A stretch of 13,007 nucleotides of DNA from Synura sp. LO234KE (Eukaryota; Sar; Synurophyceae; Synurales; Mallomonadaceae): positions 1 through 13,007 of the forward strand of contig VKHC01000349.1 of the NCBI GenBank assembly GCA_015143735.1. Direction: 5' to 3'. Made by a program: the position numbers and the translations under genes. Of the stretch, positions 1 through 10,345 are shown in pieces; positions within the stretch are counted from its first letter, which is position 1; each line of letters opens with the position of its first letter. The notes beneath the pieces were generated by a model that had not been told where the DNA came from, did no database searches, and was given only the letters and a program-made list of their open reading frames with translations.

Positions 1-1302
1 CTCGTCCACATCTTCTTCAGTGCTTACCTTAAACCGCAAGGGATTGTAGTGGTTTGATTTGATTATATTAAAATATTTGATCCTATGCAATTTTGAAAAT
101 ATTCGAGGTGTTGAGGGTTGTAATAATGATTCAACTCCATTTATATATAGGAAAGATATGGAAGTTAACTCTAATAACTTTAAAATCATGAAATATAGTG
201 AAATGAATTTCATCCCACCAAATTTCAGCAACCCATGCGTTGTTTAATACTTCAACCTACTGTGTTAAAATTGAAACTGTGAAGTAAATCAAAATGAAGT
301 TTTTCTTTCGACTATTTGGGTTCAAAATTAATTTTTCCGTTTCGTTTGTCAATATTTTATTTTTAACTTGACACTTTAGCACTCTTCCAAATCATATTAA
401 TTCCAAATTGTGGTGTCACCACTTATTTTACGGTTAACACGCCTCAACCTTTTGCAACGTGATTGTATATTTGGTTCAAGCCCAACCGGCAGGCGGAGAA
501 GAAAACATGCGACCAATCTGCATCAAAAATTTTGCTGTCCCCCCTCGGACCGTGTTTTCTGCAGGTTATGCCGAATCGCCCTTAATTAGATCGACGTCAT
601 TTTAGCTCTCGCGTAATAGTTGACCATGTCCCACGCTTCCCGAGTTTCCAAAATAACACATAGCTGAGTAGAGAGCATGCACAACGCAAATAACCACTCT
701 ACAACCTTGGGAAACATATTTTGACACATTCCAATATCGGTGAGGGCAGCGGTGAAATCGATGCAGTCTATGATGAATAATTTATCCAAATAAGTGGATG
801 GACAAGCTTTACGTTCATTTTTTTGCATAATCGCTTGCACTTACCCCCCTGCGGAATTTGACAATTGGCTCATACTATGGGTGCTTAGTGATTATCTGGC
901 TATCACGTTCTTGCTGAGCTGAATTGTTAATCTTAAAAAATCGTATTGCATAAATATGAGCCCCGCATGATCGTACGTAAGGACAAAATGCAGATTTATC
1001 ATTTCAATTCTAATATTGTAATCTAATTGTACTTAGGTAGCTTGGTTACGATAGCAGAACCCAAAATGTGAAAAGGCCCAGCTTCGCTAACGGCAAATGC
1101 GCATGTAAGTCAATATATCAGCAAGTTTAATAGGCCAGTAAATATAAAATAGATATAACAATCGTATCTTAGAATGGCACTTATCACTCATGACTGATAA
1201 ATAGCTTCTCAAGATATTACAAAACTCATGTATGTGGCAGAGGCATGTTTCAAGAAAAAAGATTCGTAATAGAGTGTATATCAACAAGGTCATATTAACA
1301 AT
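1..1302. other. AT-rich stretch with no supported gene
   Basis: I see no coding signal here on either strand. The open frames are short (62-94 codons), lack recognisable motifs, and have the irregular composition expected of chance frames in AT-rich DNA. No tRNA or rRNA fold was recognised. Distal parts of a gene outside the window, such as untranslated sequence or introns, cannot be excluded. Confidence 0.6.
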
Positions 1303-1410
1303 ATACGCTGGCGTAAAAAAAATGCGCGTATAAAATTTTTTTACGCAAAATTTTATACGCTTAAACGCCATTTCCGTATTTCTTTTCTTACCATTGCGCG
1401 TATTTTACGC
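1303..1410. repeat. Palindromic GCGTAAAA/TTTTACGC repeat cluster
   Basis: This short segment is packed with inverted copies of one motif. GCGTATAAAATTTT at 1326-1339 is matched exactly by its reverse complement AAAATTTTATACGC at 1347-1360, with a 7-base spacer that itself contains TTTACGC. GCGTATTTTACGC at 1398-1410 is a second hairpin with 5-base arms. TATACGC (1303-1309) and GCGTAAAA (1311-1318) add further half-sites. The layout resembles the end of a small foldback or MITE-like element. What is seen is the symmetry; transposon origin is inferred. Confidence 0.6.
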
Positions 1411-1797
1411 TATAGCACGCACTTGTTTTTAATTTGAGTTGTTTTCGTATATGTTAATTAAAAAGATCAGAGAGCCTCAATGAAGTGCGAATTCATTCAG
1501 TAATGATGGTCAGAATGGCCTGCTTGGATCGAGTTTCTCCGTTACGGCTCCCCGAGCATATTCACAACAAAATTCTTGAGGAACACTGTGTAGCGTTGTC
1601 AAAGCCCTAATGCACTCCTGCTCATAGGAATAGTGTAAAAGAGGTGCTCGCCAAACAGAAAACATGAGAATAATTTGGTTAGAAGCTTTGAATTTGAATT
1701 ATCTGGTCTATTTTTAAAAACTGTCAAATACAACCGGTGTAATAAAACACACAAAACCGCAATCAAATTCTCAAAAAAGTCATTTTTATACGCGCAT
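1322..1797. repeat. Inverted pair of 14-base repeats about 460 bases apart
   Basis: ATGCGCGTATAAAA at 1322-1335 recurs as its exact reverse complement TTTTATACGCGCAT at 1784-1797. The right copy belongs to the same motif family as the cluster at 1303-1410. The pair could mark the two ends of a non-autonomous element of about 475 bases, or be two independent copies of a dispersed repeat. I found no target-site duplication, and nothing coding was recognised between the copies. Confidence 0.35.
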
Positions 1798-2159
1798 AAA
1801 ATTCGGTGTTCAAATACACTCCAACATAATACGGAAAATCGTGCTTCGAAATGTCAAAAATATACCGAGTACGACTAAGTCAGTGTTGTCCCCAAAAGGC
1901 AACTCAATTTTATTAGACAAGTTTAAAGTAATTTTAGGCATGATCGCGGAGAGGTTTCTGTTTTGAAGAAAATCTCATAGGAAAGATTGTTATAAACAGA
2001 AATAAACCGGAAAAGAAAATTTATTTTCAGAACAAAGCTGATCAGAACCGGTTTTCTTCGTAAACCAGCTGAAAATTGCAGAGAGGAAATTACCTGAACA
2101 ATCGCTACTAAGCGTGATATAGGAAATCTTAATTCCGATGAAAAGAATTTAATTCCTAA

Positions 2160-2960
2160 TTCATCTCAGAATATGCGAACTCTAAAGAATTGACGAGGTT
2201 CGAAGTTGCGAAAGCCTCTCCTCATGGGACTTATTGTTGTGTCAGGAGCAACGTCATAGTTCAGGCGCTCGTCAAAAGTACTTTTCAGTGCGATGACGCA
2301 TCGGTAAAAACGAAATGAAGATGCATATTCATCCTTATGGTGGCCCGAAGTCTTCCTCGGATATTGAATCCCAATGATCGAGAATTCCAATGGTAACATC
2401 AAATATGTGCTTCTACTAATAATTTCGATGGAAAACAAGAGTAGTTAGGTTTGGGGTCTTGCCCCTAATGAGGCAATAATTGCACATCGACCTTTCCTGC
2501 TTCCGAAGCAGCGGAGTTTTCGCGTGACATTCACAACACGTCTCGGGGCTTCAACTATGGAAAAACTGGAAATATCTGGACCGTGTCTGAAGTGGGCGCA
2601 TTCTTTAGTTTCACGACATCTTGCGATCGAGAGCAAAGTAGAAATCAGGAGCCGCTCCATTTTTTTCTTTTCTGGCCCGTAATAACTCAGAATGCGAGCC
2701 AGAAAAACTTTACTCCAACTAGACATAAGAAGAACTTCTACTGGTTAGATATATTGGCTCCTAGGGTTCAAGCACCAGCAATCGATTCTCTTCAGACCTT
2801 CCGGTGTTGGCTGGAGGTATTTCTCCGCAGAGCGGGACGCCATGCTATTGTGGCTTAGTGCCGTGCGCGGGATAAAATGACAGATTGCAATTCCGAGGAA
2901 CGAGCTCCTTGCAAAAAAGTGTAATTGGCGGTACGCTTGAACGGTCTAGTATCTGGAACG
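2160..2960 (-). mobile_element. Decayed Ty3/gypsy-like reverse transcriptase-RNase H remnant
   Basis: Reading leftwards, several fragments appear in the order and rough spacing expected of a Ty3/gypsy pol gene, but in shifting frames and with many stops. A VPDTRPF-like fragment at 2939-2959 resembles the reverse transcriptase strand that carries V-D-x-R-x-x-N. SAEKYLQPTPEGLKRI, at about 2784-2831, resembles the D-S-Q-E...T-P-x-G-x-Y-x-P-T-R region that follows the first catalytic segment. A CLVGVKFFW-like piece near 2699-2728 sits where the Y/W-x-D-D motif should be, with the aspartates lost. A 36-codon segment at 2288-2395 ends in FVFTDASSH, the first catalytic aspartate motif of retroelement RNase H, preceded by an expected W residue. 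The element is dead. The match rests on remembered family motifs, and each piece is weak alone; the shared order is the main argument. Confidence 0.4.
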
Positions 2961-5585
2961 GAGTTCCTCCTTTTTGGTTTCTTCAAGTTGTGACCTCCAA
3001 CTCAAATAAACGTACAGTCACCTATGGAAAAATTTGTCCTCGACATGTAGGTATCCCTTAGTCCCTACTGCTGCGTCGTCGCGAGCCACTAGACTTAGCG
3101 TAACCTATTGCCGACAATGGCAGCGTGGCAAGTGTTGTTTTCTTGCATGAATCACCATTTTTCTCGCGGTAGATATCGTCGCGTGTACTGCTGTTGAAGG
3201 GGGGGGATATGCTGCAGGTGCTCCTCCAACAAAGTTCGGGTATGAGAAGGGTCCGGTCAAGTTTAAAAGCAACTAACTGTCCGACTTCTTTCGAATACTT
3301 GACGCTATAAACCACCAATTTCAACAACTAAACTCAGGAGAGCAGTACCAAATGAAGTTGGCTTCTACAGGCTAGTATAATTTAAGTAATAAAATCACAG
3401 TTCTATGCCCGTATCAGACGATAACCGGCTCAGTGCCACGTATTTATTACAAAAAAGTCAACAATTAATTACTTAGTAAGCAAGTGGCGTATCCACGACG
3501 AGCAGACATTCAAACGTGATACACATTCAAATTTTGAAAAGTGTCATACGAATAGCAGAAAAAGGCAATATCTGGAGTAATTGGGAATGAAGACCGATAG
3601 AATAATTAAATTTACATCAAGCAAAAAATCAGTCTAAACAATTACCTTCGAAGAAATTGTAAGCTGCGGCATCTTCGAGAAGATTCAAATGTCACGCCTA
3701 TCTCAAAATTCAGATCACGAAAAGTATGGTGAGTTAGAAAAACGCTTGCAGGTATGATTTTTCAAGCGCTAAGAATAAAATTCGCAAAATTTTTGATCAC
3801 AACTCGCTATAGCTGACTATAGTTCCCCATAAACGGATCTTGTCGAAGAGGGTATCAAAATATAAGTAATTGCTTGACGAGACTAACGGCTACCCCACCA
3901 AAAGTAATCTCTGATACTCTTATTCTGCCAAAAGCGCTTCCAAACTTCTCATCCTGCATATGATTTTTGGAACACGATCTTCCCGAATTTTTGTCTCACT
4001 CCACCTGATATATCATGGACGTAAGTTGATTTGCAATCGTTCTGTATCTTTAAACATCTGTGTTCTGTTTGAAATTGATTTGCTTTGCGCTGCAATCGCA
4101 CGCCACACCCTACTTTGACCTCGGCCAAGAGACCCTCCAAGACACTGAGCGGTAGCAATAGTCAGCTCCAGTATGAGGTGCCCGTACATGCACATCATAG
4201 GCGACACAGAACAACTCCTAAACTCCAGAAATAGTATGGGTACTACCGTATGGGGGAGGTTTCACTGTTCATGTTTGGGCTTCTTCCCGTGCTCCGAATC
4301 GGTCACGACACTTGTCCTTTGACTTAATTTAGAAATTTCTATGTTTTGACATCTCGTGTTTTGTTTCATCCGTTAGCCATAATCAGCTTTAACCAAAACG
4401 AAGGGCAAATCCACACCTCTCGCCGAATTGGTAGCCATTATATACAAAAAGTCGACGGCGGCGGTCTTTGTTTGACCTATTGATACTTCTTCCCTTTCAT
4501 TGCTGAAGTACGCAACTGTAACTGGTTCAGCTGTCACGAGTTGATTAGAATATAATTTGAAGCTGTAGCTTTTAAGCTTTCCTGAGTTGATTGAGATCTA
4601 ACTCAACCGACAGAATCTCGACTAAAGTTGCGCGAAATTTAGTGCAATAACTCCCTCCATTAGTTATTGCAAGATAATTATCTATGTCTGAAAGCGTAAG
4701 TCCCAACGGCCCCTGCCATGAGGAAAATTTGAAGCTTTTGAATGAAAGAACTTAGGTTCTCCACGACGAGGGTACAGTTTTGGAGTCTTACACGCTTGAG
4801 AATGCTCCACAACAATCATCGTTCCTGATGAACTGTGTGAGCCGATCAACGAGCGGAAAGTTTAGGACAACAAATTTTCACCCTTGGAGGACATGATCTC
4901 GATTTTAATGCCGGGACTTAGTACTTGTCCGTTGCGTTCACATCTCTTCCTTACGCAACTGAAAGATCTGATACTGTTTCTTCCGATCTTTTGACTGCTC
5001 AGTCTACTTATTTTGGCCTTCTAATAGTCGTCTGGCGATCACCAAGTGCGATGATTTTTGTGTGTTGCCATCAGGACTTTGTTGGCTGATTGATTTCGTC
5101 CGGCTTCCTCACGGTCTCATCCCTGAGATTTTCCCGCCCGTTTTCGTGACGTCTCTGGCACCTGGTTCAGTTCTATTTTCATCCGATGCCCACCATATAG
5201 TTAGATAAATCGTTTTGAGTGCCCTGGCAGAAACTTTTACCATAGAGGTTCGGGCATGTCCGGTGGCTCGTCTAGAGCGCCCCTGTCGGTCCACACCCAA
5301 AGCGCTCGGCTTCTTCGTTCCGCGTGGTACTCTCGAAGGATGATCTCCGGCTTTGGTTGTAGGTTTTGCTACCTTCTGCCGAACGCATTGCAATCTCCTG
5401 GATATTGAATTTATAAACATTCTTGATTTCTTGTCCTTATCTCAGATGAATCTAGAATACCCAGATTTGTTGTAGCACAGTCGGCTCCGAGGAATTTTTG
5501 AAACTCCCCTGGATATTTCGTATCGCTTTCGTTGCCCTATCCTCCTGGTACAACGCTTTGAATGGGTTACTTCCTCGTTTACCCA
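2961..5585. other. Long stretch without a supported gene
   Basis: No gene could be supported. If the pol remnant at 2160-2960 is real, its gag and protease would lie upstream on the minus strand, that is, within this stretch. The minus-strand frames at 5109-5420 (103 codons, rich in Arg, Lys and Thr) and 3949-4207 might be gag debris, but I see no zinc knuckle (C-x2-C-x4-H-x4-C), protease D-S/T-G motif or terminal repeat. I therefore leave them unassigned. Confidence 0.5.
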
Positions 5586-7390
5586 CGGTGATCACGGGGT
5601 TCCATATTTATTATAAAACAGAGAAAAGGATCAATGCGGTTCCATGATAAATGTGGTTACAAATTACCATGACAATCATATTTGTGATAAATCACGGTGT
5701 TGTTACAGTATAATCGGTTTTTTAACATGATATATTACGGCAGGTGAAATTTTTTTTGATGAAAAATCGATATGTGTAATTTTACACAAATTTATTTCGA
5801 AATGGTAACTTTGGTGATGAATATCTCTATGTGGGAATGATACCACCGAGATATTTAAATTTCGTAAATGCGCATTTATATCAACGTTTCTATCTATAAC
5901 AGTTTTGAAGGTCCTAGGGAACATTTAGAGGTGATTTAGAAATTTTTCATGTTAGGAACTAAACCTCCGAATTAAGCAATGCTCAAGAACTCCTCGTCGC
6001 TAGGTTAGTAGCACTATTGCTCTCTTCTACAAATAAACCTAATAAAAATTCTTCCAAAACAAACTCTTAGATGATGATCAAGATGATCGGATGAATTCAA
6101 CCAAAGGCTCGAAACCAGTAGCCACTAGAAGAAGCTCAACACTTGTAGGTGCTAATCATTTAGCAAAGCAGGCGGAAACATTGCGACACGAGCGGAATTC
6201 CTCAGAAAATAATGGGAACAAGTTGGCCTCTAAAGACTTAGGCGAAGAAACGAACAAAAAAAAACGAACCGGTTAAGGTGGGGAACAAGCCAGCCCCCAA
6301 GGTTATAGGTAACTGTAATTTAATGAATGAATTGTAAATTAATGTTTCTAATCATTTGTTACAAAGGAATGATAGGTTCTATTCCAGTTAAGATTCATAA
6401 TTGCCCGAAAGAGGAGGCTGACAACGATGATGCGAGTGCTGGAGGTGATTTTGGGAGCAGTGACTAAGAGAATTCCATTTCCAAGATTGATGAGTTTGCA
6501 AAGGCGACGGAATACAGATCAGTCCCGGTCGACCGTGACGATAGAATGCAGTCTCTTCTCGATGTTCCCTATAGTTTCCAAAACATTAGTGCAAGCGGCC
6601 TAACTTTCTCATGGGAACTGACTAGAGTCCTCGAAGGTTCAGATGGTAAGGAACAACTCATGGATGTGCCGAGATTTAAGACTATTGAATCACACAAAAA
6701 AGACGGAAAGTTTTTTATCAAATTAGCATTACATGGGAAATGTCGGCTAGATGAACACATTAACTTTTTGCTGAAACTGAACTACGCAATACAATCAGAT
6801 AAACGTCGGATTGCGAAACCATCAATACAGGTAAGTCTCAATTTGTTTAATTTCCTACACAGTAATGACATAAATGTTTAGTTGCTGAAGAATCACTGCT
6901 GCCTGAACGGAGATGATCCCAAGCTTAATCGTATTGATCCTGATTCGATCGATGTTATCCTAGGAAATCGTACGAAATATGAAAAATTATCTAATGCTCA
7001 CAACATCTTGAAGCAAGAAATTAAGAGTGCATTTGAGAGGTTAGGAGATTCTCAGTCAGGGATACTTAATTTCTTGGATAGTGATTCGCGTGCATATCTT
7101 TTATCAATTATACAGAATCATAAAAGGCTCTTTGATTCTGGAAAACCAACTTCCTTGCGTGCTTCTAAAGTATCAGATAAATCTCTTAGCCTGCAGAGGT
7201 ATATGAATACCTGCAACTTTAGTTGAGGTTAGGAATATAATGGTATATATATGTTTTGTGATGTTCAGGTTTAAATGCCAGACTATTCTCGAAGCTATTG
7301 CGGTTAAACTTAGCATGTATGATCCTAGTGACGAGGCTAAGAGTAAAAGTAAGCTCCTTTTGTCATTATGATGACATGATTACGAAGACG

Positions 7391-7475
7391 TTTCTTCAGC
7401 ATGAAAACATAAGTCAATTAAAGTTTGACTAAACAAGTCGACCTTGAATTGACTTATAATTTTATGCTCAAGAAG
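7391..7475. repeat. Hairpin (33-base arms) inside the pseudogene's fourth intron
   Basis: The left arm 7391-7423 and right arm 7443-7475 are reverse complements at about 27 of 33 positions, including the exact shared core AAGTCAATT, with a 19-base spacer. It lies within the 242-base intron, which is much longer than its 51-70-base neighbours, so it probably entered as a small foldback insertion. An RNA hairpin function is an alternative without direct support. Confidence 0.55.
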
Positions 7476-7487
7476 CGCTTTGTTTGG

Positions 7488-7567
7488 GGTTGTTAAGTCC
7501 AGAAAAACTTTGTAACTTTTTCGAATTAATGTCTGGCAGCACTGGACTTTCTGGACTTGACAACACC
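7488..7567. repeat. Second hairpin, MITE-like, in the same intron
   Basis: GTTGTTAAGTCCAGAAA at 7489-7505 pairs with TTTCTGGACTTGACAAC at 7548-7564 at 16 of 17 positions. The arms enclose about 42 bases, and a partial extra copy, CTGGACTT, lies at 7542-7549. The outer ends read GGGGTTGT on the left and ACAACACC on the right. Size and symmetry suggest a tiny non-autonomous inverted-repeat element next to, but different from, the hairpin at 7391-7475. Confidence 0.55.
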
Positions 7568-8149
7568 GAATAATGAGGCAGTCATTTTAGCTGAATTGTA
7601 TCTAGGAGAAGCAACTCCAGGTACTATTGCATTATCAGATTTGATCGCCTACGCAGACAAATTAACGCCGGTAATTATTGAGCAAGAAAGGTGTGCATGA
7701 AAATATCCATGGAGCAAAGGTTAAAACATGGGAACCAATATACTACAGACATGAAATATTTGCGAGAATGTCGCGAGACTCTTTTTAAAACGTGGAGGCT
7801 TGTGGGAAGGAGAAACGCGTACTTGCTCGGGATGGATATTCTGGCAGGTTTTTGTCGTCTGGTGCTTCTGTAAAAGCGAATTCCGCTGACAGACAGGGAA
7901 GTATATGGGCTTGTCAGAAAGCAATAAGTAGGTTTGAAACAAGCCGCCGGCAAGGTGATATGTATTGCAGTTACGGATACTGATTGCGCGCGGGAAGCAC
8001 TAGAAATTAATTAAATGCTGTCTGTGTAATTTACTTTCTGTTAGTCCCATTGGTAACTAAATGAGTTCGATTGGTCGTAATGGTTCTTAACTGACGTGCA
8101 TTGGCGAGTGGAACTAAATTAACTAAATAACGCAAATGAAATTATGCCG

Positions 8150-8655
8150 TGTTTAAAGCGTATTTATTGCGGTACTAGTGATGAGGCTGTAATTTATTAT
8201 CACCGTGTTTATTACGGTTCTAAGTCTAAAATAGATTACAGTAATAAATTACTGTAACAGAGCTGTAGCACCGTAATTTATTACCGCCAGATTTCTTACG
8301 GTCTTCCGTTATTTATTGCGGCCCGTAATAAACACGGTTTTTACTGCATTTATTACACCGTAGCGAATTGTGCGTGGCTCCATACTTATTACAGTATTAG
8401 GTCTAAAATAGCTCACAGTAATAAATTACGGTAACAGAGCTGCAGCACCGTATATTTATTACTGCCGTATTTATTACGGGAGTCCGTAATTTATCATGGA
8501 CCGTAATAAATTCGGATTTTACCGCATTTATTACACCTTAGAGTATTGTGCGCGGCTCCATATTTGTTACGGTAAAATTTACGGGAATTATTATGATTAT
8601 TATGGTAATAAATACGGTAATAAATACAGTTTTTTCTTTCCGTGATTTATCACGG
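8150..8655. repeat. Dense TTTATTACGG/CCGTAATAAA palindrome block
   Basis: The motif TTTATTACGG and its reverse complement CCGTAATAAA, with one-base variants, recur many times in both orientations over 500 bases. CCGTGTTTATTACGG (8203-8217) has an exact 15-base inverted mate, CCGTAATAAACACGG (8323-8337). A perfect hairpin with 10-base arms and a 2-base centre spans 8236-8257. CCGTGATTTATCACGG (8640-8655) has 7-base arms around TT. Near the right side, GGTAATAAATAC is repeated in tandem (about 8603-8626). Weaker relatives occur at 5660-5740, at the other end of the candidate element. No coding capacity is evident. Confidence 0.8.
8219..8574. repeat. Two-copy tandem repeat with a 177-178-base period
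   Basis: Landmarks recur at constant spacing: GTCTAAAATAG at 8224 and 8401, CCGTAATAAA at 8323 and 8501, and GCATTTATTACACC at 8346 and 8524, the last followed by a shared ATTGTGCG(T/C)GGCTCCATA tail. The copies differ by scattered substitutions and small indels, so the duplication is not recent. Each unit carries the palindromic TTTATTACGG motifs. Copies beyond these two are not clear. Confidence 0.8.
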
Positions 8656-10325
8656 TGGTCCTGTGATCACCGATGCTCGGCATGGCCGAGCACAGATTAC
8701 TTTGGAAAGAACTGCAATATTCGGAATAGTGAGCAGAAGCGGCGTGTTCACGAAATGCTCCCTGATCGTTTTTCCAGAAAGATTGGCGGCGACCGCCCCG
8801 GCGTGATCGCTCCACCGCATTTGTGCAAGTGCCCGTTGATCATTTTGCCAGCACCTGCTTTTCTCGCTGTCAAGGACGCCGACGTCAGATCTCAGTGTTG
8901 GTTCTCGTGTACACTCGTTGAGCAGGATTCTAGTGTCTGCAATGCGACACTAAAACGGGCACTACCCGCCGCTCTCTGCTTCTCTTGTGTCATAATTCGT
9001 GCTTGGACTATTGTTTTGTTGACTTGCCTTCAACCCTAAGGCAGCGAGCGCTGGTCCAATTCCAAGCTCCTACTCGGTGCCAGCCTTCAGCATAGTTCAT
9101 GGTAGCACCTTATTTACGGCTTTTCTGTCTTTTCCTTTTTATAAACAACCACACGAATTTCGCTTGGAGCTTCGAGATAGCGGTAGCACCTCAATTCAAC
9201 GTCAGTGAGACCGTTGAAATTTTGACGTTTCGCATACACCGCAGGACACATGAAAAGAATCAACTTTGAAGCCTAGTCGAAAGCAGAAACCACTGCCATG
9301 TTACTGGCGGATTGATAGTACTGGAGGATTGAGCCGCCCCAATCCAACCCACACCCACGGAAACAATGATAACAAGGACCCAGAGTTCGACAACGGTTGA
9401 GGAACATAGCCTCTAATGAGCCCTCCCCATCCTGCCGACGCGAACGCTCTAAGTTTGAGCCGTCTGTGGAGATGTATGCCAACTAAATTCAGATTTCGTC
9501 GCGCTGAAGTTAATTTGTGGGCAGTAAGCAGTATGGTCTACATCTTGTGCTTGTTGCCTACATATGTATACCATTCTAAAACTGGTTTTAAGTTCGTGAG
9601 TCGAAGACTTTCTCTTTCGACTACCTACACTATATGCCTATGCCAACGAGACTCTTAAGCACAAATTGTGCAATTAATTACCGGGTGCAGAGATGGCGCG
9701 CGCCAGGTACACTAGCCCCTCGCTACTATTTGGTTCCAGTAAAGCCAAGTGCTGAAGGGGACCCACATTTTGCGCACATCTCACCTGATATGCCGGCATC
9801 TTCGGTTCTTTTTATTTACGCCAGTCGCCATAGTCGCTTGAGGAGGCGACTCTGCAAAACTGGATTGCATGCCTTAGAACAGGCTATTGTCGTACAATAT
9901 TTACACGAGTAATAGTACCATACTAACCCGTCATCCCATAGGCAGCGGGTAGTGACCCCGTCTTCCTGCTCCCAGTCGGTGATCCGGTGCTCTCAATGTT
10001 GTGCATCATGGGAGCTAGTTCTTCGTGAGCTGTAACTTTTTTCCAGAGGTAACAAGTTAGTGACTGAATTCGGATAAGTTCTCTAGCAAATAAATAGCTA
10101 GAAGAATTTCGCTGGAGGAGGTGGTGGCGAGCAAACACATGCGCTTCAGTTGGTGCAGCTAAACCTCGTAAAGTAACGTCCCAACTCGGTGATCGGAGTT
10201 GAACGAAGACTTCCCATTATAACTGGTTAATTAAATGGAGCAGGGTGAAAGAAATAGGAAGGAGGAATCCAGGAGAAGCAGACAGACTAGCCATGCAACG
10301 GGGGTTGTAGTGTTTTCGATGAGGA

Positions 10326-10345
10326 TGGTGGTGGTGGTGGTGGTG
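10326..10345 (+). repeat. TGG microsatellite
   Basis: About six uninterrupted TGG units followed by a partial one form a simple trinucleotide repeat. It is not within a supported coding region. An open frame through it reads as a valine run and is a by-product of the repeat. Confidence 0.85.

Larger units (their letters stand above)
6091..7981 (+). pseudogene. Dead multi-exon gene of unrecognised family
   Basis: Five to six exons can be threaded with compatible splice phases: 6091-6308, 6367-6830, 6882-7198, 7269-7348, 7591-7690 and perhaps 7749-7981. The introns are 58, 51, 70, 242 and 58 bases, all GT..AG, with good donors such as GTAAGT at 6831. The product would be a hydrophilic protein. 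Its start is rich in Lys, Asn, Ser and Glu, and an acidic D-D-x-D-D run lies just before the Met at 6091; the middle is a mixed globular part (PYSFQNISASGLTFSWEL, LLSIIQNHKRLFDSGKP, ELYLGEATPGTIALSDLIAY). I recognise no domain. It is broken: the frame shifts by one base at the nine-A run 6256-6264, after which the reading NEPVKVGNKPAPKVIG runs to the splice site; TAA interrupts exon 2 at 6465-6467; and TAA interrupts the last putative exon at 7786-7788. No upstream in-frame Met was found before a stop. The exon chain and splice phases are seen; membership of the surrounding candidate element is inferred. Sequencing error could explain one lesion but hardly all three. Confidence 0.55.
5586..8672. 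mobile_element. Candidate DNA transposon with short inverted ends
   Basis: The left boundary reads CGGTGATCACGGGG (5586-5599). The right boundary reads TCCTGTGATCACCG (8659-8672), whose reverse complement CGGTGATCACAGGA matches the left end at 12 of 14 positions. Just inside both ends are related palindromic sequences: GTGATAAATCACGG at 5684-5697 on the left and CCGTGATTTATCACGG at 8640-8655 on the right. In between lie a decayed multi-exon gene and a dense palindrome block, so the layout is that of a DNA element with subterminal repeats. Against this, the inverted ends are short, their core GTGATCAC is itself palindromic, and no flanking target-site duplication is evident (TTTACCCA on the left, ATGCTCGG on the right). 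Confidence 0.27.

Noticed and set aside
473-483. GGTTCAAGCCC, a match to the tRNA B box
   Set aside because: No A box at suitable distance upstream and no cloverleaf could be folded around it.
1675-1878. 67-codon plus-strand open frame
   Set aside because: It runs through the inverted repeat copy at 1784-1797 and shows no motif.
5109-5420. 103-codon basic minus-strand open frame
   Set aside because: Its basic composition hints at a gag or nucleic-acid-binding protein, but no zinc knuckle or other motif is present and flanking frames give no continuation.
6091-6276. Reading the first exon as a complete 61-residue protein
   Set aside because: The stop at 6274 appears only because of the nine-A run. 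A one-base shift restores a frame that reaches a good splice donor and joins the next exon in phase.
8548-9039. Longest single open frame in the window (163 codons, plus strand)
   Set aside because: It starts within the palindromic repeat block, has no recognisable domain, and is cysteine-rich in an unordered way. Nothing in splice sites or composition supports coding.
10163-10225. Short inverted repeat around CAACTCGGTGATCGGAGTTG, considered as part of a 5S rRNA or other structured RNA
   Set aside because: The sequence does not carry the conserved 5S internal control region, and the hairpin is short.
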